A DNA stretch of 64,000 nucleotides from Sandarakinorhabdus cyanobacteriorum (GCF_002251755.1 NZ_NOXT01000110.1:1-64000); one strand, 5' to 3'. Counted from the first letter of the stretch, positions 28,478-40,000 are shown. Notes: generated by a model from the sequence alone, not told the origin. Translations and numbers: made by a program.

Positions 28478-29486
28478 AGCCTTCCGCCCCGACCTTGCCG
28501 CCGAACAGCCAATAGCCATAGGCGGTGTAACACAGGATCACCGGCAGCAGCACGCCCACGCCCACCAGCATGAAGGCCTGCGCATTGGCCGCTGTGGCCG
28601 CCTGCCAGATCGTCACCTGCCCCGGCACCGCCCAGGGAAAGATCGAGACGCCCAGGCCCATGAAGGTCAGCAGGAACAGCAGTTCGGCCAGCACGAACGG
28701 CGCCACCTCCGCCCTTCGCCGCAGCGCCCGGATGAACAGCAGCGCCGTCACCCCCACCAGCAGCGGCACCGGCGCCGAATAATAAAGGCCCGGCGCCTCG
28801 AACCAGCGGCTGAAATAATCATGGTTCAGGAACGGTGTCGCCAGGCTCACCGCGCCGATGGCGGCGATGCTGGCCGCGCCGGCCTGGCCTGCCATGCGAT
28901 AGGCATGATCCTGCACGCCGCCTTCCGTCCGCCAGATCAGCCAGCACGCGCCCAGCAGGGCATAGGCTGCCACCACCGACACGCCGGTGAGCAGCGAGAA
29001 GGGCGACAGCCAATCCCACCAGCCGCCGGCATAGCTGCGGCCCGCCACCTTCACCCCCTGCAGCACCGCCCCCAGGATCACGCCCTGCGCAAAGGCCGCC
29101 AGGGTGGAGCCGGCGAAAAAGGCGAAATCCCACAGCCAGATGCGGCTGGTGCGCGCCCGGTATTTGAACGCCACGCCGCGAAAGATCAGGCCCAGCAGCA
29201 TGGCAATCAGCGGCGCATACACCGCCGGCATCAGGATCGCATAGGCCAGCGGAAAGGCGGCAAACACCCCGCCACCGCCCAGCACCAGCCAGGTCTGGTT
29301 CGCGTCCCACACCGGCTTGATGGTGGCGATGGCGGTCTCGCGCTCGCCGCCCGGCGCCAGCACCGGAAACAGGATGCCAATGCCCAGATCAAAGCCATCG
29401 GTGACGACATAGATGAAGATGGCGATACCGATGATGCCGGCCCAGATAAGGGTCAGCGTCGGATCAGGCGCGATGCCGGGCACCAT
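28470..29486 (-). CDS. cydB: Cytochrome bd-type quinol oxidase subunit II
   Basis: 338-aa integral membrane subunit with about eight or nine helices. The early [16 protein letters not shown], then [17 protein letters not shown] and FRGVAFKYR, are the conserved CydB blocks. Together with CydA it reduces oxygen with quinol without proton pumping. The start at 29486 ([13 protein letters not shown]) is four bases after the cydA stop. DUF2474 follows in the same operon. Confidence 0.94.
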   Translation of the reverse strand: MVPGIAPDPTLTLIWAGIIGIAIFIYVVTDGFDLGIGILFPVLAPGGERETAIATIKPVWDANQTWLVLGGGGVFAAFPLAYAILMPAVYAPLIAMLLGLIFRGVAFKYRARTSRIWLWDFAFFAGSTLAAFAQGVILGAVLQGVKVAGRSYAGGWWDWLSPFSLLTGVSVVAAYALLGACWLIWRTEGGVQDHAYRMAGQAGAASIAAIGAVSLATPFLNHDYFSRWFEAPGLYYSAPVPLLVGVTALLFIRALRRRAEVAPFVLAELLFLLTFMGLGVSIFPWAVPGQVTIWQAATAANAQAFMLVGVGVLLPVILCYTAYGYWLFGGKVGAEGYA

Positions 29487-29490
29487 CAGT

Positions 29491-30912
29491 TCACTCCGCC
29501 AGCTGGAAGCCAAAGGGCGCATCGGGCGGCAGGCTGCCCACATCCACCGTCTGCTCCTTGCCGGGGCCCTTGTCCTCCGGGTTGGGCTCGGTGCCCATCA
29601 GCTTGATGATGAACCAGGTGCCGACGCCGAACACGAAGAAATAGACGATGATGAAGGCGATCAGCGATGCCGCCACCGCCGGCGCCGCCAGCGGCGAGGC
29701 GCTTTCGGCGGTGCGCAACAGGCCGAACACGGTGAACGGCTGCCGCCCGGTTTCGGTGGTGATCCAGCCGGCCAGCACGGCCACGAACCCGGCCGGCCCC
29801 ATCGCCAGCGCCAGCCGCTGCTGCCACACGCCATCAAACAGACGGCCGCGCCACGCATTATAGGCCGCCCAGCCGCCGAGCAGCAGCATCAGCACACCGA
29901 GCCCCACCATCACCCGGAAGGCATAGAAGGGGAAGGCGACCTTGGCGCGGTTTTCCGGCGCCACCTTGTCCAGCCCCATCGTTGGCGCCTCGATGTCATG
30001 CTGCAGCACCAGGCTGCCCAGCGCCGGCACCTCCAGCTTGTAATGCATCACCTGATTGGCATCATCGGGCACGCCAAACAGGATCAGCGGCGCGGCGCGA
30101 TCATGGCTTTCGTAATGGCCTTCCATCGCCGCGATCTTGGCCGGCTGGTGCTTGAGCGTGTTCACACCATGCTCATGGCCGGCCAGCACCTGCAGCGGCG
30201 CGGTGATCGCCACCATCCCCATCGCCATGGCAAACATGATCTTCGTCGCCGGCTGCGCGCTGCGGCCCAGCTTGCGATCCTTCAGCAGGTGATAGGCACC
30301 CACCGCCCCCACCACCAGCGCGGTCGTCAGATACGCCCCCAGCAACGTGTGGGCGAGGCGATAGGGCATGGACGGGTTCAGCACCACCGCCAGCCAGTCG
30401 GTCGCATAAAATTGGCCATTGTCAGCAATGGCATAGCCCTGCGGCGTCTGCATCCAGCTGTTCACGACGATGATCCAGAACGCCGAAATCGTCGTGCCGA
30501 TGGCCACCAGGCAGGTGGCAAGGAAATGCAGCTTCTTGCCCACCCGGTCGAGCCCGAACAGCATCACCCCCAGGAAACCCGATTCCAGGAAAAACGCCGA
30601 CAACACCTCATAGGCCATCAGCGGGCCAATGACGGGCCCTGCCTTGTCGGAAAAGGCCGCCCAGTTCGCCCCGAACTGATAGGCCATGACGATGCCCGAA
30701 ACGACGCCCATGCCAAAAGCGATGGCAAAGATCTTCAGCCAATATCGGAACAGCTGCAGATACACATCGCGCCCGGTCTTCAGCCACAGCCCTTCCAGCA
30801 CCGCCAGATAGCTGGCCAGCCCGATCGAAAAGGCCGGGAAGATGAAGTGGAACGACACGGTGAAGGCAAACTGGAACCGGGCCAGTGCCAGCGCGGAAAC
30901 ATCGTCGAACAT
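29491..30912 (-). CDS. cydA: Cytochrome bd-type quinol oxidase subunit I (cyanide-insensitive type)
   Basis: 473-aa haem-binding subunit. The axial His of haem b595 lies in [12 protein letters not shown] near residue 19, and the quinol-site GRQPF block and its [14 protein letters not shown] context are intact. The length and short Q-loop fit the CioA subgroup, often cyanide-insensitive and expressed at low oxygen. The start at 30912 follows a GGAG site about a dozen bases away. It is first in cydA-cydB-DUF2474 and divergent from fhs with 90 bases between. Confidence 0.94.
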   Translation of the reverse strand: MFDDVSALALARFQFAFTVSFHFIFPAFSIGLASYLAVLEGLWLKTGRDVYLQLFRYWLKIFAIAFGMGVVSGIVMAYQFGANWAAFSDKAGPVIGPLMAYEVLSAFFLESGFLGVMLFGLDRVGKKLHFLATCLVAIGTTISAFWIIVVNSWMQTPQGYAIADNGQFYATDWLAVVLNPSMPYRLAHTLLGAYLTTALVVGAVGAYHLLKDRKLGRSAQPATKIMFAMAMGMVAITAPLQVLAGHEHGVNTLKHQPAKIAAMEGHYESHDRAAPLILFGVPDDANQVMHYKLEVPALGSLVLQHDIEAPTMGLDKVAPENRAKVAFPFYAFRVMVGLGVLMLLLGGWAAYNAWRGRLFDGVWQQRLALAMGPAGFVAVLAGWITTETGRQPFTVFGLLRTAESASPLAAPAVAASLIAFIIVYFFVFGVGTWFIIKLMGTEPNPEDKGPGKEQTVDVGSLPPDAPFGFQLAE

Positions 30913-31002
30913 AAGCGACCAACAGGCTCCTTCCCGGCGCGGCGCAAAGCCTGTAGGCGGCGGCACGGGGACCATTCAATAATGCCCTTATGGCGGGGAA
31001 TC

Positions 31003-32694
31003 ATGGCGTCGGACATTGAAATCGCACGCGCAGCGACATTGCGCCCCATCCGGGATGTGGCCGCCGGCATCGGCCTTGCCGAAGCCGCCATCGAACCGCA
31101 TGGCCACCATATCGCCAAGCTCTCGGCCGCGACGCTGGCCGATCTGGCCGCCCGGCCCGCCGGCAAGCTGATCCTCGTCACCGCCGTCAACCCCACCCCG
31201 GCCGGCGAAGGCAAGACCACCACCACCATTGGCCTTGCCGATGCCCTCAATCGCATCGGCCGCCGCGCCGTCATCGCCCTGCGCGAACCCAGCCTGGGCC
31301 CGGTGTTCGGCCGCAAGGGCGGCGCCACCGGCGGCGGCCAGGCCCAGGTGCTGCCGATGGAGAAGATCAACCTCCACTTCACCGGCGATTTCCACGCCAT
31401 CACCGCCGCCCACAATCTGCTGGCCGCGATGATCGACAACGCCATCCATTTCGCCACTGCCATGCCATCGGGCGCCACCATCAACCCGCGCACCGTCACC
31501 TGGCGGCGCGTGATGGACATGAACGACCGCGCCTTGCGCCAGATCGTGGCCGGAATGGGCACGGGCAACCATCCGCTGCGCGAAACCGGCTTCGACATCA
31601 CGGTCGCCTCCGAAGTCATGGCCATCCTCTGCCTCGCCAGCGATCTGGCCGATCTCCAGGCCCGCCTCGCCCGCATCCGCGTCGCGAAAGACACGGCCGG
31701 CAACCCTGTCACCGCCGGCGATATCGGTGCCGCCGGCGCCATGGCCGCCCTGCTGGTCGATGCCATGCAGCCCAACCTCGTGCAGACCATTCACGGCAGC
31801 GCCGCCCTCATCCACGGCGGGCCGTTTGCCAATATCGCCCACGGCTGCAACTCGGTCATCGCCACCAGCGCCGCGCTGGCACTCGGCGAATTCGCCGTCA
31901 CCGAAGCCGGCTTCGGCGCTGATCTTGGCGCCGAAAAATTCGCCCACATCAAATGCCGCCAGGCCGGCCTTGCCCCGGCCGCTGCCGTCGTTGTCGCCAC
32001 CGTGCGCGCCTTGAAATATCACGGCGGCATGGCGCTGGCCGATCTTGGCACCAGCGATGCCGCGGCGCTCGATCGCGGCCTCGCTGTGCTGGCCCGCCAC
32101 GTCGAAAATCTGCAATCGCTCGGCCTGCCCGTCGCTGTGGCCATCAACGCCTTTGCCAGCGACACCGAAGCCGAACAGGCCCAGGTGCTCCGCCACTGCC
32201 GGGGCACGCTCGGCATCCCTGCCCATCTGTGCCGCCACTGGGCCGATGGCCCGGCCGGCGCGGAGGACCTCGCCCGCAGCGTCGCCGCGCTGGCCGATGC
32301 CAATGCCGACCCGCACGCCCGCTTCACCCCGCTCTATGCCAGCGGCACCGATGTGCTCGAAGCGCTCACAATCGTGGCCACCCGCATCCACCGCGCCGGC
32401 ACTGTCACCCTCTCTGCCGCCGCCCAGAAACAGCTCGCCAGCCTGCGCGCCGAAGGGCTGACCAACCTGCCTGTCTGCCTCGCCAAGACGCCTTACAGCT
32501 TCACCGCCGATGAAAGGCAGCGCGGCGCCGTGTCGGGCCATGATCTGCCCATTCGCGAGTTGCGCCTCGCCGCCGGCGCCGGCTTCATCGTCGCACTCGC
32601 CGGCGACATCGCCACCATGCCCGGGCTGCCGAAACAGCCCTCCGCCCTCGGCATCCATCTTGACGAACAGGGCCGCATCGAGGGCTTGAGCTGA
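31003..32694 (+). CDS. fhs: Formate-tetrahydrofolate ligase
   Basis: 563-aa enzyme making 10-formyl-THF from formate, THF and ATP for one-carbon metabolism. The ATP-binding [14 protein letters not shown] motif is near residue 65, and the folate-site [18 protein letters not shown] follows near residue 90. The C-terminal LP-CLAKT-YSF block is typical. ATG 31003 follows GGCGGGGA. Length is normal for the family. The frame stays open far upstream, but that part is antisense to cydA. Confidence 0.95.
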   Translation: MASDIEIARAATLRPIRDVAAGIGLAEAAIEPHGHHIAKLSAATLADLAARPAGKLILVTAVNPTPAGEGKTTTTIGLADALNRIGRRAVIALREPSLGPVFGRKGGATGGGQAQVLPMEKINLHFTGDFHAITAAHNLLAAMIDNAIHFATAMPSGATINPRTVTWRRVMDMNDRALRQIVAGMGTGNHPLRETGFDITVASEVMAILCLASDLADLQARLARIRVAKDTAGNPVTAGDIGAAGAMAALLVDAMQPNLVQTIHGSAALIHGGPFANIAHGCNSVIATSAALALGEFAVTEAGFGADLGAEKFAHIKCRQAGLAPAAAVVVATVRALKYHGGMALADLGTSDAAALDRGLAVLARHVENLQSLGLPVAVAINAFASDTEAEQAQVLRHCRGTLGIPAHLCRHWADGPAGAEDLARSVAALADANADPHARFTPLYASGTDVLEALTIVATRIHRAGTVTLSAAAQKQLASLRAEGLTNLPVCLAKTPYSFTADERQRGAVSGHDLPIRELRLAAGAGFIVALAGDIATMPGLPKQPSALGIHLDEQGRIEGLS

Positions 32695-32703
32695 GGCCAT
32701 GGC

Positions 32704-32732
32704 TTGACACACGCGCAACAAGCGCGTGCCAT
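32704..32732 (+). promoter_or_regulatory. Promoter with a palindrome in the spacer
   Basis: A consensus TTGACA (32704-32709) is followed by the perfect palindrome CACGCGC-AACAA-GCGCGTG (32710-32728) and then TGCCAT at about the -10 distance. A repressor bound there would block the promoter of the small secreted protein gene. The hairpin could instead be a weak terminator for fhs. Confidence 0.35.
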
Positions 32733-32756
32733 CTGCCCAGCTTGATGGGGGTTGCC

Positions 32757-33110
32757 ATGCTGACATTGCGTTATCCGGTGCTGGCCCTGGTCGTGGCGCT
32801 GACGGCGATGCCCGCGACAGCCGGCTTGCGCGTTTCGGTGCAGGCCTTCACGGCGCTGGGCGTGCCCGAAGCCAGGGCCCGCTGCATCGTCGCCCGGCTG
32901 GGCGAAGGCGCACAGCTTGATGAGGCCGGCGAAGAAGACAGCGAGGGGGAGCTCGACTCGGTGCTCGAAAAGCTGCGCTCGCGCCTCGGCAAGATGGCGG
33001 CCCTGGCGGATCGGGATTTTTACCGCACGGTCGCCGCCCAGGCCTTCCAGTCCCAGCAGAACCGCGACGCGTTCATCGATATCGCCACAAGGCAATGCGC
33101 GCCCGGCTGA
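32757..33110 (+). CDS. Small secreted hypothetical protein
   Basis: 117-aa protein with a signal peptide (MLTLRYPVLALVVALTAMPA, cleavage after ATAG). The mature part holds two Cys (one near residue 42, one four residues from the end) and an acidic GEEDSEGELD patch, and is otherwise helical. No family was recognised. Start 32757 follows GGGGG; in-frame ATG 32745 is an alternative. It converges on the TPR protein gene. Confidence 0.7.
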   Translation: MLTLRYPVLALVVALTAMPATAGLRVSVQAFTALGVPEARARCIVARLGEGAQLDEAGEEDSEGELDSVLEKLRSRLGKMAALADRDFYRTVAAQAFQSQQNRDAFIDIATRQCAPG

Positions 33111-33125
33111 ACAGCCGCGTCTTGA

Positions 33126-34901
33126 TCACAGCCGTTCCAGCTTCAGCCATGCCCGGTTGCCGGCCCAGGCCCGCCGGAAGGCGCTCTCGGCAGCCGCCGC
33201 CTCCACCTTGTGTCCGGCCGCCGCCTCGCTCATCGCCAACCCGTAAAGCGCCCAGCCATTGCCCGGTGTCTGCACCAGCGCCGCGCGAAATGCCTCGGTC
33301 GCGCCGGCCGCATCGCCGGCCAGCAGCCGCGCTGCCCCCAGCGACTGGTTCACCGGATAATGCCAGTAACTCGGTTCCATATAGGGGATGCTCGCCTCGA
33401 TCCGGGCGGCAACGCGGAAATGCGCGGCGGCCACCACATGCAGGCCGCCCGCCATCGCCCAGCGCCCGCGTGCCACATTGTCGGCAATGCGGATCAGATC
33501 GGGCAGCGGCACCGATTGGGCCACCAGTTCGCGGGTGCCCGGATGATCCACCTGCGCCGCCATCGCCTGCAGTTCGGCATTGAATCCGGCCTTGTCGCGG
33601 GTTTGGGCAAAGGCGACGGCGCGCGCGAAATGGCGCATGGCGAGCGCATAGGGCAGGCGCGCATCAGGCGCCGGCATCGCCAGGATGGCCGCCGGATCGG
33701 CCACCATCGCCATCACCTGATAGGGCGCGGCCTCCACCGCCTGTGCCGCCGGCAGCCGCGCCGACAGATCGGCATCCAGCAACGTGCGCAGCCGCATCGC
33801 CTCACGCCGGGCGGTGGCAACATCCCCGGCCATCATGGCCGAGGTGACGATGAAATGGACATTGTGGGGATAATAGCCATAGCGCAGCATGCCCCGGTCC
33901 CCGGTGGCGGCGATCCAGGCCTCGTCCGCCCGCACGGCCGCAACATTGGCCGCAATCGAATCCAGATAGCGGCCGCGGCGATGCCAGATGTGGGATGGCA
34001 TGTGAACCAGATGGCCGGCGCTGCGCGCGCCGGCCTGGGCCAACTGGTCGGCCGCCGCCTCGGCCCGGGCCGGATCAGGCATCTCCATCATGTGCACATA
34101 AAGATGGGCGGCCTGGATATGGCCGGGATTGCGGGCCAGCACGCCCTCCAGCAGGCGCACCGCCTCCCCGCTCTTGCCCACCGGCTTGCCATCGGCCAGC
34201 CAATAATTCCACGGGCTGGTGTCCATCACCGCCTCGGCCGCCAGCACCGCCACATCATCATCGCCGGCAAAGCGCGCGGCAACGGCCAGCATGGCATCGG
34301 CATAGGCCACATCAAGCGCGGCACGTTCCGCCCCGTCATCGCGGGAATAGCGCGTGGCCAGCGCCTCGATCAGCGCCCGCTCCATGGGGGAGGCCTGGTC
34401 CTTCAGGGCAACCGCGCGGTCGAGCGCGGCGAGCGCCGCGGGGCGGTCGCGCCCGTCCATCGGCGCGTTGATATTGGGGCCCAGCGCCATCGCCTCCCCC
34501 CACCAGCACAGCGCACAGCCCGGATCGAGCCGCTGGGCGCGGCGGAACGAGGCGACCGCACCGGCATGGTTGAAGCCATAGGTGAGCAGCAGGCCCTGGC
34601 TGAACCAGCGGCGCGCCTCGCCATTTTGGGTGGAAAGCGGGAAGGCCGAGCCTGTGAGATCGGGATAGAGCGGCACATCACCCGTGGCACTGGCCGGTGC
34701 CGCAACCGCAGCCGCTGCCAGCAAGGCGCGCACGGGGCCCATCGGCGCCCGCCCCGGCGCGCACAGGCCGGCGGCCAGCCGGGACGGGTCCAGCGCCGCG
34801 ATCACCGCCGCCGATGGGCCGGCGGCGCTCTCCACCACGGGCGGCACCAGCATCGCTGCCAGCAGCAGCATGGCCCGTCCCGACAATCCTGCCCTGTTCA
34901 T
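33126..34901 (-). CDS. Secreted tetratricopeptide-repeat protein
   Basis: 591-aa protein with a signal peptide (MNRAGLSGRAMLLLAAMLV). An early WFSQGLLLTYGFNHAGAVASF repeat and the DPGCALCWWGEAMALGPNIN segment are typical of a large family of periplasmic TPR proteins in sphingomonads. Several further TPR helical pairs and a HMPSHIW motif follow. Its role is unknown; such proteins may organise periplasmic complexes. The start at 34901 follows an AGGGGGCAGG site. It lies downstream of the phospholipase D gene on the same strand. Confidence 0.8.
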   Translation of the reverse strand: MNRAGLSGRAMLLLAAMLVPPVVESAAGPSAAVIAALDPSRLAAGLCAPGRAPMGPVRALLAAAAVAAPASATGDVPLYPDLTGSAFPLSTQNGEARRWFSQGLLLTYGFNHAGAVASFRRAQRLDPGCALCWWGEAMALGPNINAPMDGRDRPAALAALDRAVALKDQASPMERALIEALATRYSRDDGAERAALDVAYADAMLAVAARFAGDDDVAVLAAEAVMDTSPWNYWLADGKPVGKSGEAVRLLEGVLARNPGHIQAAHLYVHMMEMPDPARAEAAADQLAQAGARSAGHLVHMPSHIWHRRGRYLDSIAANVAAVRADEAWIAATGDRGMLRYGYYPHNVHFIVTSAMMAGDVATARREAMRLRTLLDADLSARLPAAQAVEAAPYQVMAMVADPAAILAMPAPDARLPYALAMRHFARAVAFAQTRDKAGFNAELQAMAAQVDHPGTRELVAQSVPLPDLIRIADNVARGRWAMAGGLHVVAAAHFRVAARIEASIPYMEPSYWHYPVNQSLGAARLLAGDAAGATEAFRAALVQTPGNGWALYGLAMSEAAAGHKVEAAAAESAFRRAWAGNRAWLKLERL

Positions 34902-34944
34902 CCGCCTGCCCCCTGTTTTCGGCATGGTGCCAGATCGGCCGGCA

Positions 34945-36315
34945 TCAGAACAGCCACGCCAGCGGCAGCCAGCCCAGGATTCGCAAGGCCAGGCGCTGCC
35001 ACCAGGCGGTGCCGGGTTCGGGCCGCAGCCGCAGCGCCCCATCCCGCCAGGCCAGGCCATCCGCCATGGACTCCACCCGCCAGGCAAAGCGCGGCAGGCC
35101 GGCATCCAGCGCCGCCGCCAGCCGGCCCGCCAGCACCGGGGCGTCGATCAGAAAGCCCAGTTCGGTGTTCAACTGCAGCGACCGCGGATCCAGGTTCATC
35201 GATCCCACAAAGATCCAGCGGGCATCGGCAATGATGGTCTTGGCATGCAGGGCCGATGCGCTGCGCCGAAAGAAACTCGTGCCATCATCCATCCGCCGCA
35301 GCCGGCGCGGCACCAGGCCCAGCACCGCCCGGTCGCCGGCCGCGCCCCGCATTTCCCACAGCCCTACCCCCATGGCCAGCAGCCGCGCCCGCCACGGCGC
35401 ATACCAGGCGTGCACCAGCGCGACATTGTTCGAAACCAGGCTGTTGGTCAGCACCTCCACGCGCACCCCCTGCCCGGCCAGCCCGGCCAGCAGCCGCGCC
35501 AATCCCGCTGTGGGAATGAAATAGGCTGAAACCAGCAAGAACCGCCGCGTGACCGGGCCCACCAGAGCCAGCAGCTGCGGCAGGATCAGCCCGTCTTCCG
35601 GCGCGGCGCCCGCGATCTTGTCGGGCGGGTCCGAAAGCATGTGCACATCGGCCCAGGTGAAATCATCGGCGGCATCGATCATCGCGGCCGTGGCCGGCGC
35701 ATCGGCCGCCGCGCGATAGCCGGCCAGCCGCCCGGCATCGGCCGCCGCGTCGGCGCGTGGCTGCACCGGCACAGCCCGGGCCGCATCCCAGTAACGCTGG
35801 AAATCCGCCCCCAGCGCCGAGGCCACCGCACCAATCGCCAGCACATCCAGATCGGCCGCCAGCGCCGGATGCTCGGCGGCGAAATATTCATCGCCGATGT
35901 TGCGCCCGCCAATCACGCAGGCCAGGCCATCCACCACCAGGGCCTTGTTGTGCATGCGCCGGTTCAACCGGGCAAAATCCACCGGCAGGGTCAGCCAGCG
36001 CCACCGCCGCAGCCGCGCCGGGTTGAACAGGCGCAACTCCACCCCCGGCAGCGCCCAGCCATCCGCACCGGGGCTGCCGAAATCATCCAGCAACAGCCGC
36101 ACGCGCACACCGCGCGCCGCCGCGGCCACCAGTTCGGCCCGCAGCAATTGGCCAGCGGCATCATCGCGCCAGATATAATATTGGGCATCGATGCTGGCCC
36201 GTGCCCGCCGCACCAGGGCGATGCGCAGCGCCAGCGCCGCCGGCCCGTCGGCCAGCAGCTGCACCCCACTCTGGCCCGGATGCGCGGCGCACAGGCGGGC
36301 CAGATCACTGGTCAT
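34945..36315 (-). CDS. Phospholipase D-family protein, cardiolipin synthase-like
   Basis: 456-aa protein with two HKD motifs: HNKALVVDG near residue 120 and HAKTIIADARWIFVGSMN near residue 356. The preceding SIDAQYYIWRDD segment and the RRMHNKALVVDG-GGRNIGDEYF block match bacterial cardiolipin synthases (ClsC type). Likely it transfers phosphatidyl groups to make cardiolipin at the membrane. It overlaps the upstream endonuclease/exonuclease/phosphatase gene by four bases (ATGA), a pairing often seen for ClsB/ClsC-type loci. Confidence 0.88.
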   Translation of the reverse strand: MTSDLARLCAAHPGQSGVQLLADGPAALALRIALVRRARASIDAQYYIWRDDAAGQLLRAELVAAAARGVRVRLLLDDFGSPGADGWALPGVELRLFNPARLRRWRWLTLPVDFARLNRRMHNKALVVDGLACVIGGRNIGDEYFAAEHPALAADLDVLAIGAVASALGADFQRYWDAARAVPVQPRADAAADAGRLAGYRAAADAPATAAMIDAADDFTWADVHMLSDPPDKIAGAAPEDGLILPQLLALVGPVTRRFLLVSAYFIPTAGLARLLAGLAGQGVRVEVLTNSLVSNNVALVHAWYAPWRARLLAMGVGLWEMRGAAGDRAVLGLVPRRLRRMDDGTSFFRRSASALHAKTIIADARWIFVGSMNLDPRSLQLNTELGFLIDAPVLAGRLAAALDAGLPRFAWRVESMADGLAWRDGALRLRPEPGTAWWQRLALRILGWLPLAWLF

Positions 36316-37004
36316 GCCGCCAGCCGCACCAGTATGGGCAGATGATCCGATGCCACCCGGGCCAGCGCCGATGCGTGCACGCTGGCTTCGGCCACCGCCA
36401 GCCCATGGTGCACAAAGGCCCGATCCAGCCGGCCCAGCGGCAGCCGCGCCGGGAAACTGGGCGGCAGCACTAGTTCCCGCCAATGCCGGGCCAGCGCCGC
36501 CACCGCTGCGCCGCCGCGCCGCCACTCGTTGAAATCGCCCATCAACTGCTCCGGCGGCTGGCCCGGCGCCCGCGCCACCGCCGCGATGATCGCCTGCATC
36601 TGCCGCGCCCGGGTCAGGCCCGACAGATCCAGATGCGCCCCCACCAGCCGGATCATCCGATGGCCCAACGCAAGATCGCCCAGCACGGCGCCGCGTGGCT
36701 CCAGCGCCGGCAAGGTGATGCGCTGGCAGTGCGTCAGCCGCACAGCCCCGCGAAACAACAGCGCATTGCCGTGCCAACCGATCGCCCGCCCCTGTTCGGC
36801 CAACGGCGCCACCTGCCAGCCGCACGCCGCCAATTGGTCGGCCGGCAACACCGACGTCCGCACACCCAGCCGCGTGTCGGCTTCCTGGCACAGCGCCACA
36901 TCGGCGCCGATCTCGTCCAGCACGTCCAGGGTCCGCGCCGGCACCCGGCGGCCATCGCTGCCCACGGCCTTGTGGATATTGTAACTGGCGATGGTCAGCG
37001 ACAC
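36312..37004 (-). CDS. Endonuclease/exonuclease/phosphatase family protein
   Basis: 230-aa metal-dependent phosphodiesterase fold. ASYNIHKAVGSD opens the protein with the metal-binding Asn, ALCQE holds the catalytic Glu, and GDFNEW and SDHLPI supply the remaining active-site Asp, Asn and His. GTG 37004 was chosen because a GGAG site precedes it. The gene is coupled to the cardiolipin-synthase-like gene, so a phospholipid-related role is plausible but inferred. It is divergent from the oxidoreductase gene with 63 bases between. Confidence 0.87.
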   Translation of the reverse strand: MSLTIASYNIHKAVGSDGRRVPARTLDVLDEIGADVALCQEADTRLGVRTSVLPADQLAACGWQVAPLAEQGRAIGWHGNALLFRGAVRLTHCQRITLPALEPRGAVLGDLALGHRMIRLVGAHLDLSGLTRARQMQAIIAAVARAPGQPPEQLMGDFNEWRRGGAAVAALARHWRELVLPPSFPARLPLGRLDRAFVHHGLAVAEASVHASALARVASDHLPILVRLAA

Positions 37005-37007
37005 GGC

Positions 37008-37041
37008 TTGCGCTCCGCAAAAAAGGTCAGTATTATTGACC
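37008..37041 (+). promoter_or_regulatory. Promoter with overlapping operator palindrome
   Basis: TTGCGC (37008), a 17-base spacer and TATTAT (37031) form a promoter for the plus-strand oxidoreductase. The -10 box sits inside the inverted repeat GGTCA-N7-TGACC (37025-37041), an arrangement expected for repressor control. Confidence 0.45.
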
Positions 37042-37067
37042 CAATTAACAGACATTGGGGAGCGGCC

Positions 37068-40000
37068 ATGGTCGCAGGATTGCCACCGGTCAGCCTGGAA
37101 GACAAATATCGCTTTCGCGATGGCCGGGTGTTCATGTCGGGCGTGCAGGCCCTGGTCCGCCTGCCGCTGGTGCAGAAATGGCGCGATGCCGCCGCCGGGC
37201 TCAACACCGCCGGCTTCATTTCCGGTTATCGCGGCTCCCCGCTCGGCGGCTATGATCAGGAATTGTGGCGCGCCAAGAAGTGGCTGAAGGAACAGGATAT
37301 CCACTTCGTTCCCGGCGTGAACGAGGAACTGGGCGCCACCGCCGTCTGGGGCACCCAGCATGTCGCATTGAGCCCCAAGGCCACGAAAGATGGCGTGTTC
37401 GGCATCTGGTATGGCAAGGGCCCCGGCCTCGATCGCGCCATGGACGTGCTGAAACACGCCAACGCTGCCGGCACCAGCCAGCACGGCGGCGTGCTCGCCA
37501 TCGTCGGCGATGATCACGGCGCCAAATCCTCCACCCTGCCGCACCAGAGCGACCATAATTTCCTCGCCGCCTTCGTGCCCTTCCTCGCCCCGGCTTCGGT
37601 GCACGAATTTGTCGAATATGGCCTGCTGGGCCTTGCCATGAGCCGCTTTGCCGGCACCTGGGTTGGCTTCAAGGCCACGGCCGACACGGTGGAAACCTCG
37701 GCCACGGTTGATCTGGCCGGCGAAAACCGCAGCATCATCATCCCCGAATTCGAATTTCCCGATGGCGGTGTCCACATCCGCCCGGGTGACATCTGGCGGG
37801 AGGAAGACACCCGCCTGCAACGCTACAAGGGCTTTGCCGCCATGGCCTTCGCCAAGGCCAACCGCATCGACCGCGTGGTGTGGGACAGCCCCCGCCCCCG
37901 CATCGGCATCGTCTCCACCGGCAAGGCCTTTGCCGACACGATGGAGGCGCTGGCCGAACTCGGCATCGATGAACGCGTCGCCGCCAGCATCGGCCTCAAG
38001 GTCTACAAGGTCGGCATGCCCTGGCCGCTGGAACCGGATGGCATCCGCGCCTTTGCCGAGGGGCTGGAGGAAGTTCTCGTCATCGAGGAAAAGCGCGAGT
38101 TCATCGAGCATCAGCTGAAATGGCAGCTCTACAACTGGCGCGAGGCCGTGCGCCCCATCGTCGTCGGCAAACATGACGAAAGCGGCGAATGGCTGCTTTC
38201 CCCTGACAACGAGCTGTCCCCGGGCGTCATCGCCCATGTCATTGCCGCCCGCATCCAGCGTATCCATGATACCGACCGGATTCGCGCCACCCTCGCCTTC
38301 TTCCGCGACCAGTCCGCCAAGGCGGCCGCCCACGAAACCCCGGTCAAGCGCAGCCCCTATTTCTGCTCCGGCTGCCCGCACAACACCTCGACCAAGCCGC
38401 CCGAAGGTCAGCGCGCGCTGGCCGGGATCGGCTGCCACATCATGGCGATGTGGATGGACCGGGCCGAAACCTTCACCCAGATGGGCGGCGAAGGCGTCAC
38501 CTGGGTGGGCGAAGCGCCCTTCACCGACGAGAATCACGTCTTCGCCAATCTCGGCGACGGCACCTATTTCCACTCCGGCCTGCTCGCCATCCGCCAGTCC
38601 ATCGCGGCCGGCGTCAACATCACCTACAAGATCCTCTACAACGATGCCGTCGCCATGACCGGCGGGCAGAAACATGATGGCGAACTGGGCGTTGACCAGA
38701 TCGCCGCCCAGATGCTGGCCGAGCATGCGAAAAAGGTCGCCGTCCTCACCGAGGATCTCGCCCGCTACAAGGGCGTCACCCTGCCCGCCGGCGTGCGGCT
38801 GCTCGATCGCGCCCTGCTGGATGAGGTGCAGAAGGAATTTGCCGCCACGCCCGGCTGCACAATCATCATCTTCGATCAGACCTGCGCCGCCGAAAAGCGC
38901 CGGCGCCGCAAACGCCAGCAGATGGTCGATCCCACCCGCCGCGTCTTCATCAACCCGGCCGTCTGCGAAGGCTGCGGCGATTGTTCGGTGCAATCCAACT
39001 GCGTCTCGGTGGAGCCCGTGGAAACCGAATTCGGCCGCAAGCGCCGCATCAATCAGTCCAGCTGCAACAAGGATTACAGCTGCGTCAAAGGCTTCTGCCC
39101 CAGCTTCGTCACCATCGATGATGCGCAGGTGAAGAAATCCAAGGCCGATTTCACCCTGGATGGCGTGGCCGATCCCACCGTGCCGGCGCCGGGCGATGGC
39201 TTCAACATCATGGTCACCGGCATTGGCGGCACCGGCGTGCTCACCGTGTCGGCCCTGCTCGGCACCGCCGCCCATATCGAAGGGCTGGCCAGCACCACGG
39301 CCGACATGGCCGGCCTCGCCCAGAAGGGCGGCGCGGTCTACAGCCATGTCCGCATCGCGCAATCCAACGATGATCTCCTGTCCCCGCGCATCATGGCCGG
39401 CAGCGCCGATCTGGTGCTGGCCTGCGATGCCGTCGTCGCCGCCGACAAGCCGACCCAAAGCCTGATGGTGCCCGAACGCACCGCCGTCATCGCCAATGCC
39501 GATGTTGCGCCCACCAGCGATTTCGTGCGCAACCGCGATTTCGATTTCCGCAGTGCCCAGGTCGAACGCGCCATCCGCAAGGCATCAAACCCCAATGCCT
39601 GCGACTTCATCGCGGCTGACACGGTGGCCACCGCGTTGTTGGGCGATGCCATCGGCAGCAATATCCTCTTGATGGGCTATGCTTGGCAAAAGGGCCTGAT
39701 CCCGCTGAAACGGGAAAGCATCGAGGCCGCCATCGATCTGAACGGCGTCGCCATCCCCTTCAACAAGCGCGCCTTTGCGCTCGGCCGCCTGCTCGCCACC
39801 CGGCCCGACCAGGTGCTGGCCCTGGTGGAGGCAACCCGCGGCCCGCAGCCGGAACCGCCCGCCACCAATCTTGATGAGATGATCGCCCGCCGCGAGGCCG
39901 ATCTCGTGCTCTATCAGGATGAAGCCTATGCGCGGCGCTTCCGGCAAACCGTGGACCAGGCCCGCACCGCCGGCGGCGATGCCTTCGCCGAAGCCGTGGC

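Noticed and set aside
29413-31002. Upstream extension of the fhs frame
   Set aside because: It is antisense to cydA and cydB, which have clear family motifs; fhs homology starts at 31003.
37005-39458. Long minus-strand upstream extension of the endonuclease/exonuclease/phosphatase gene
   Set aside because: The extension is antisense to the indolepyruvate oxidoreductase; the conserved protein starts at the GTG at 37004 with its own ribosome-binding site.
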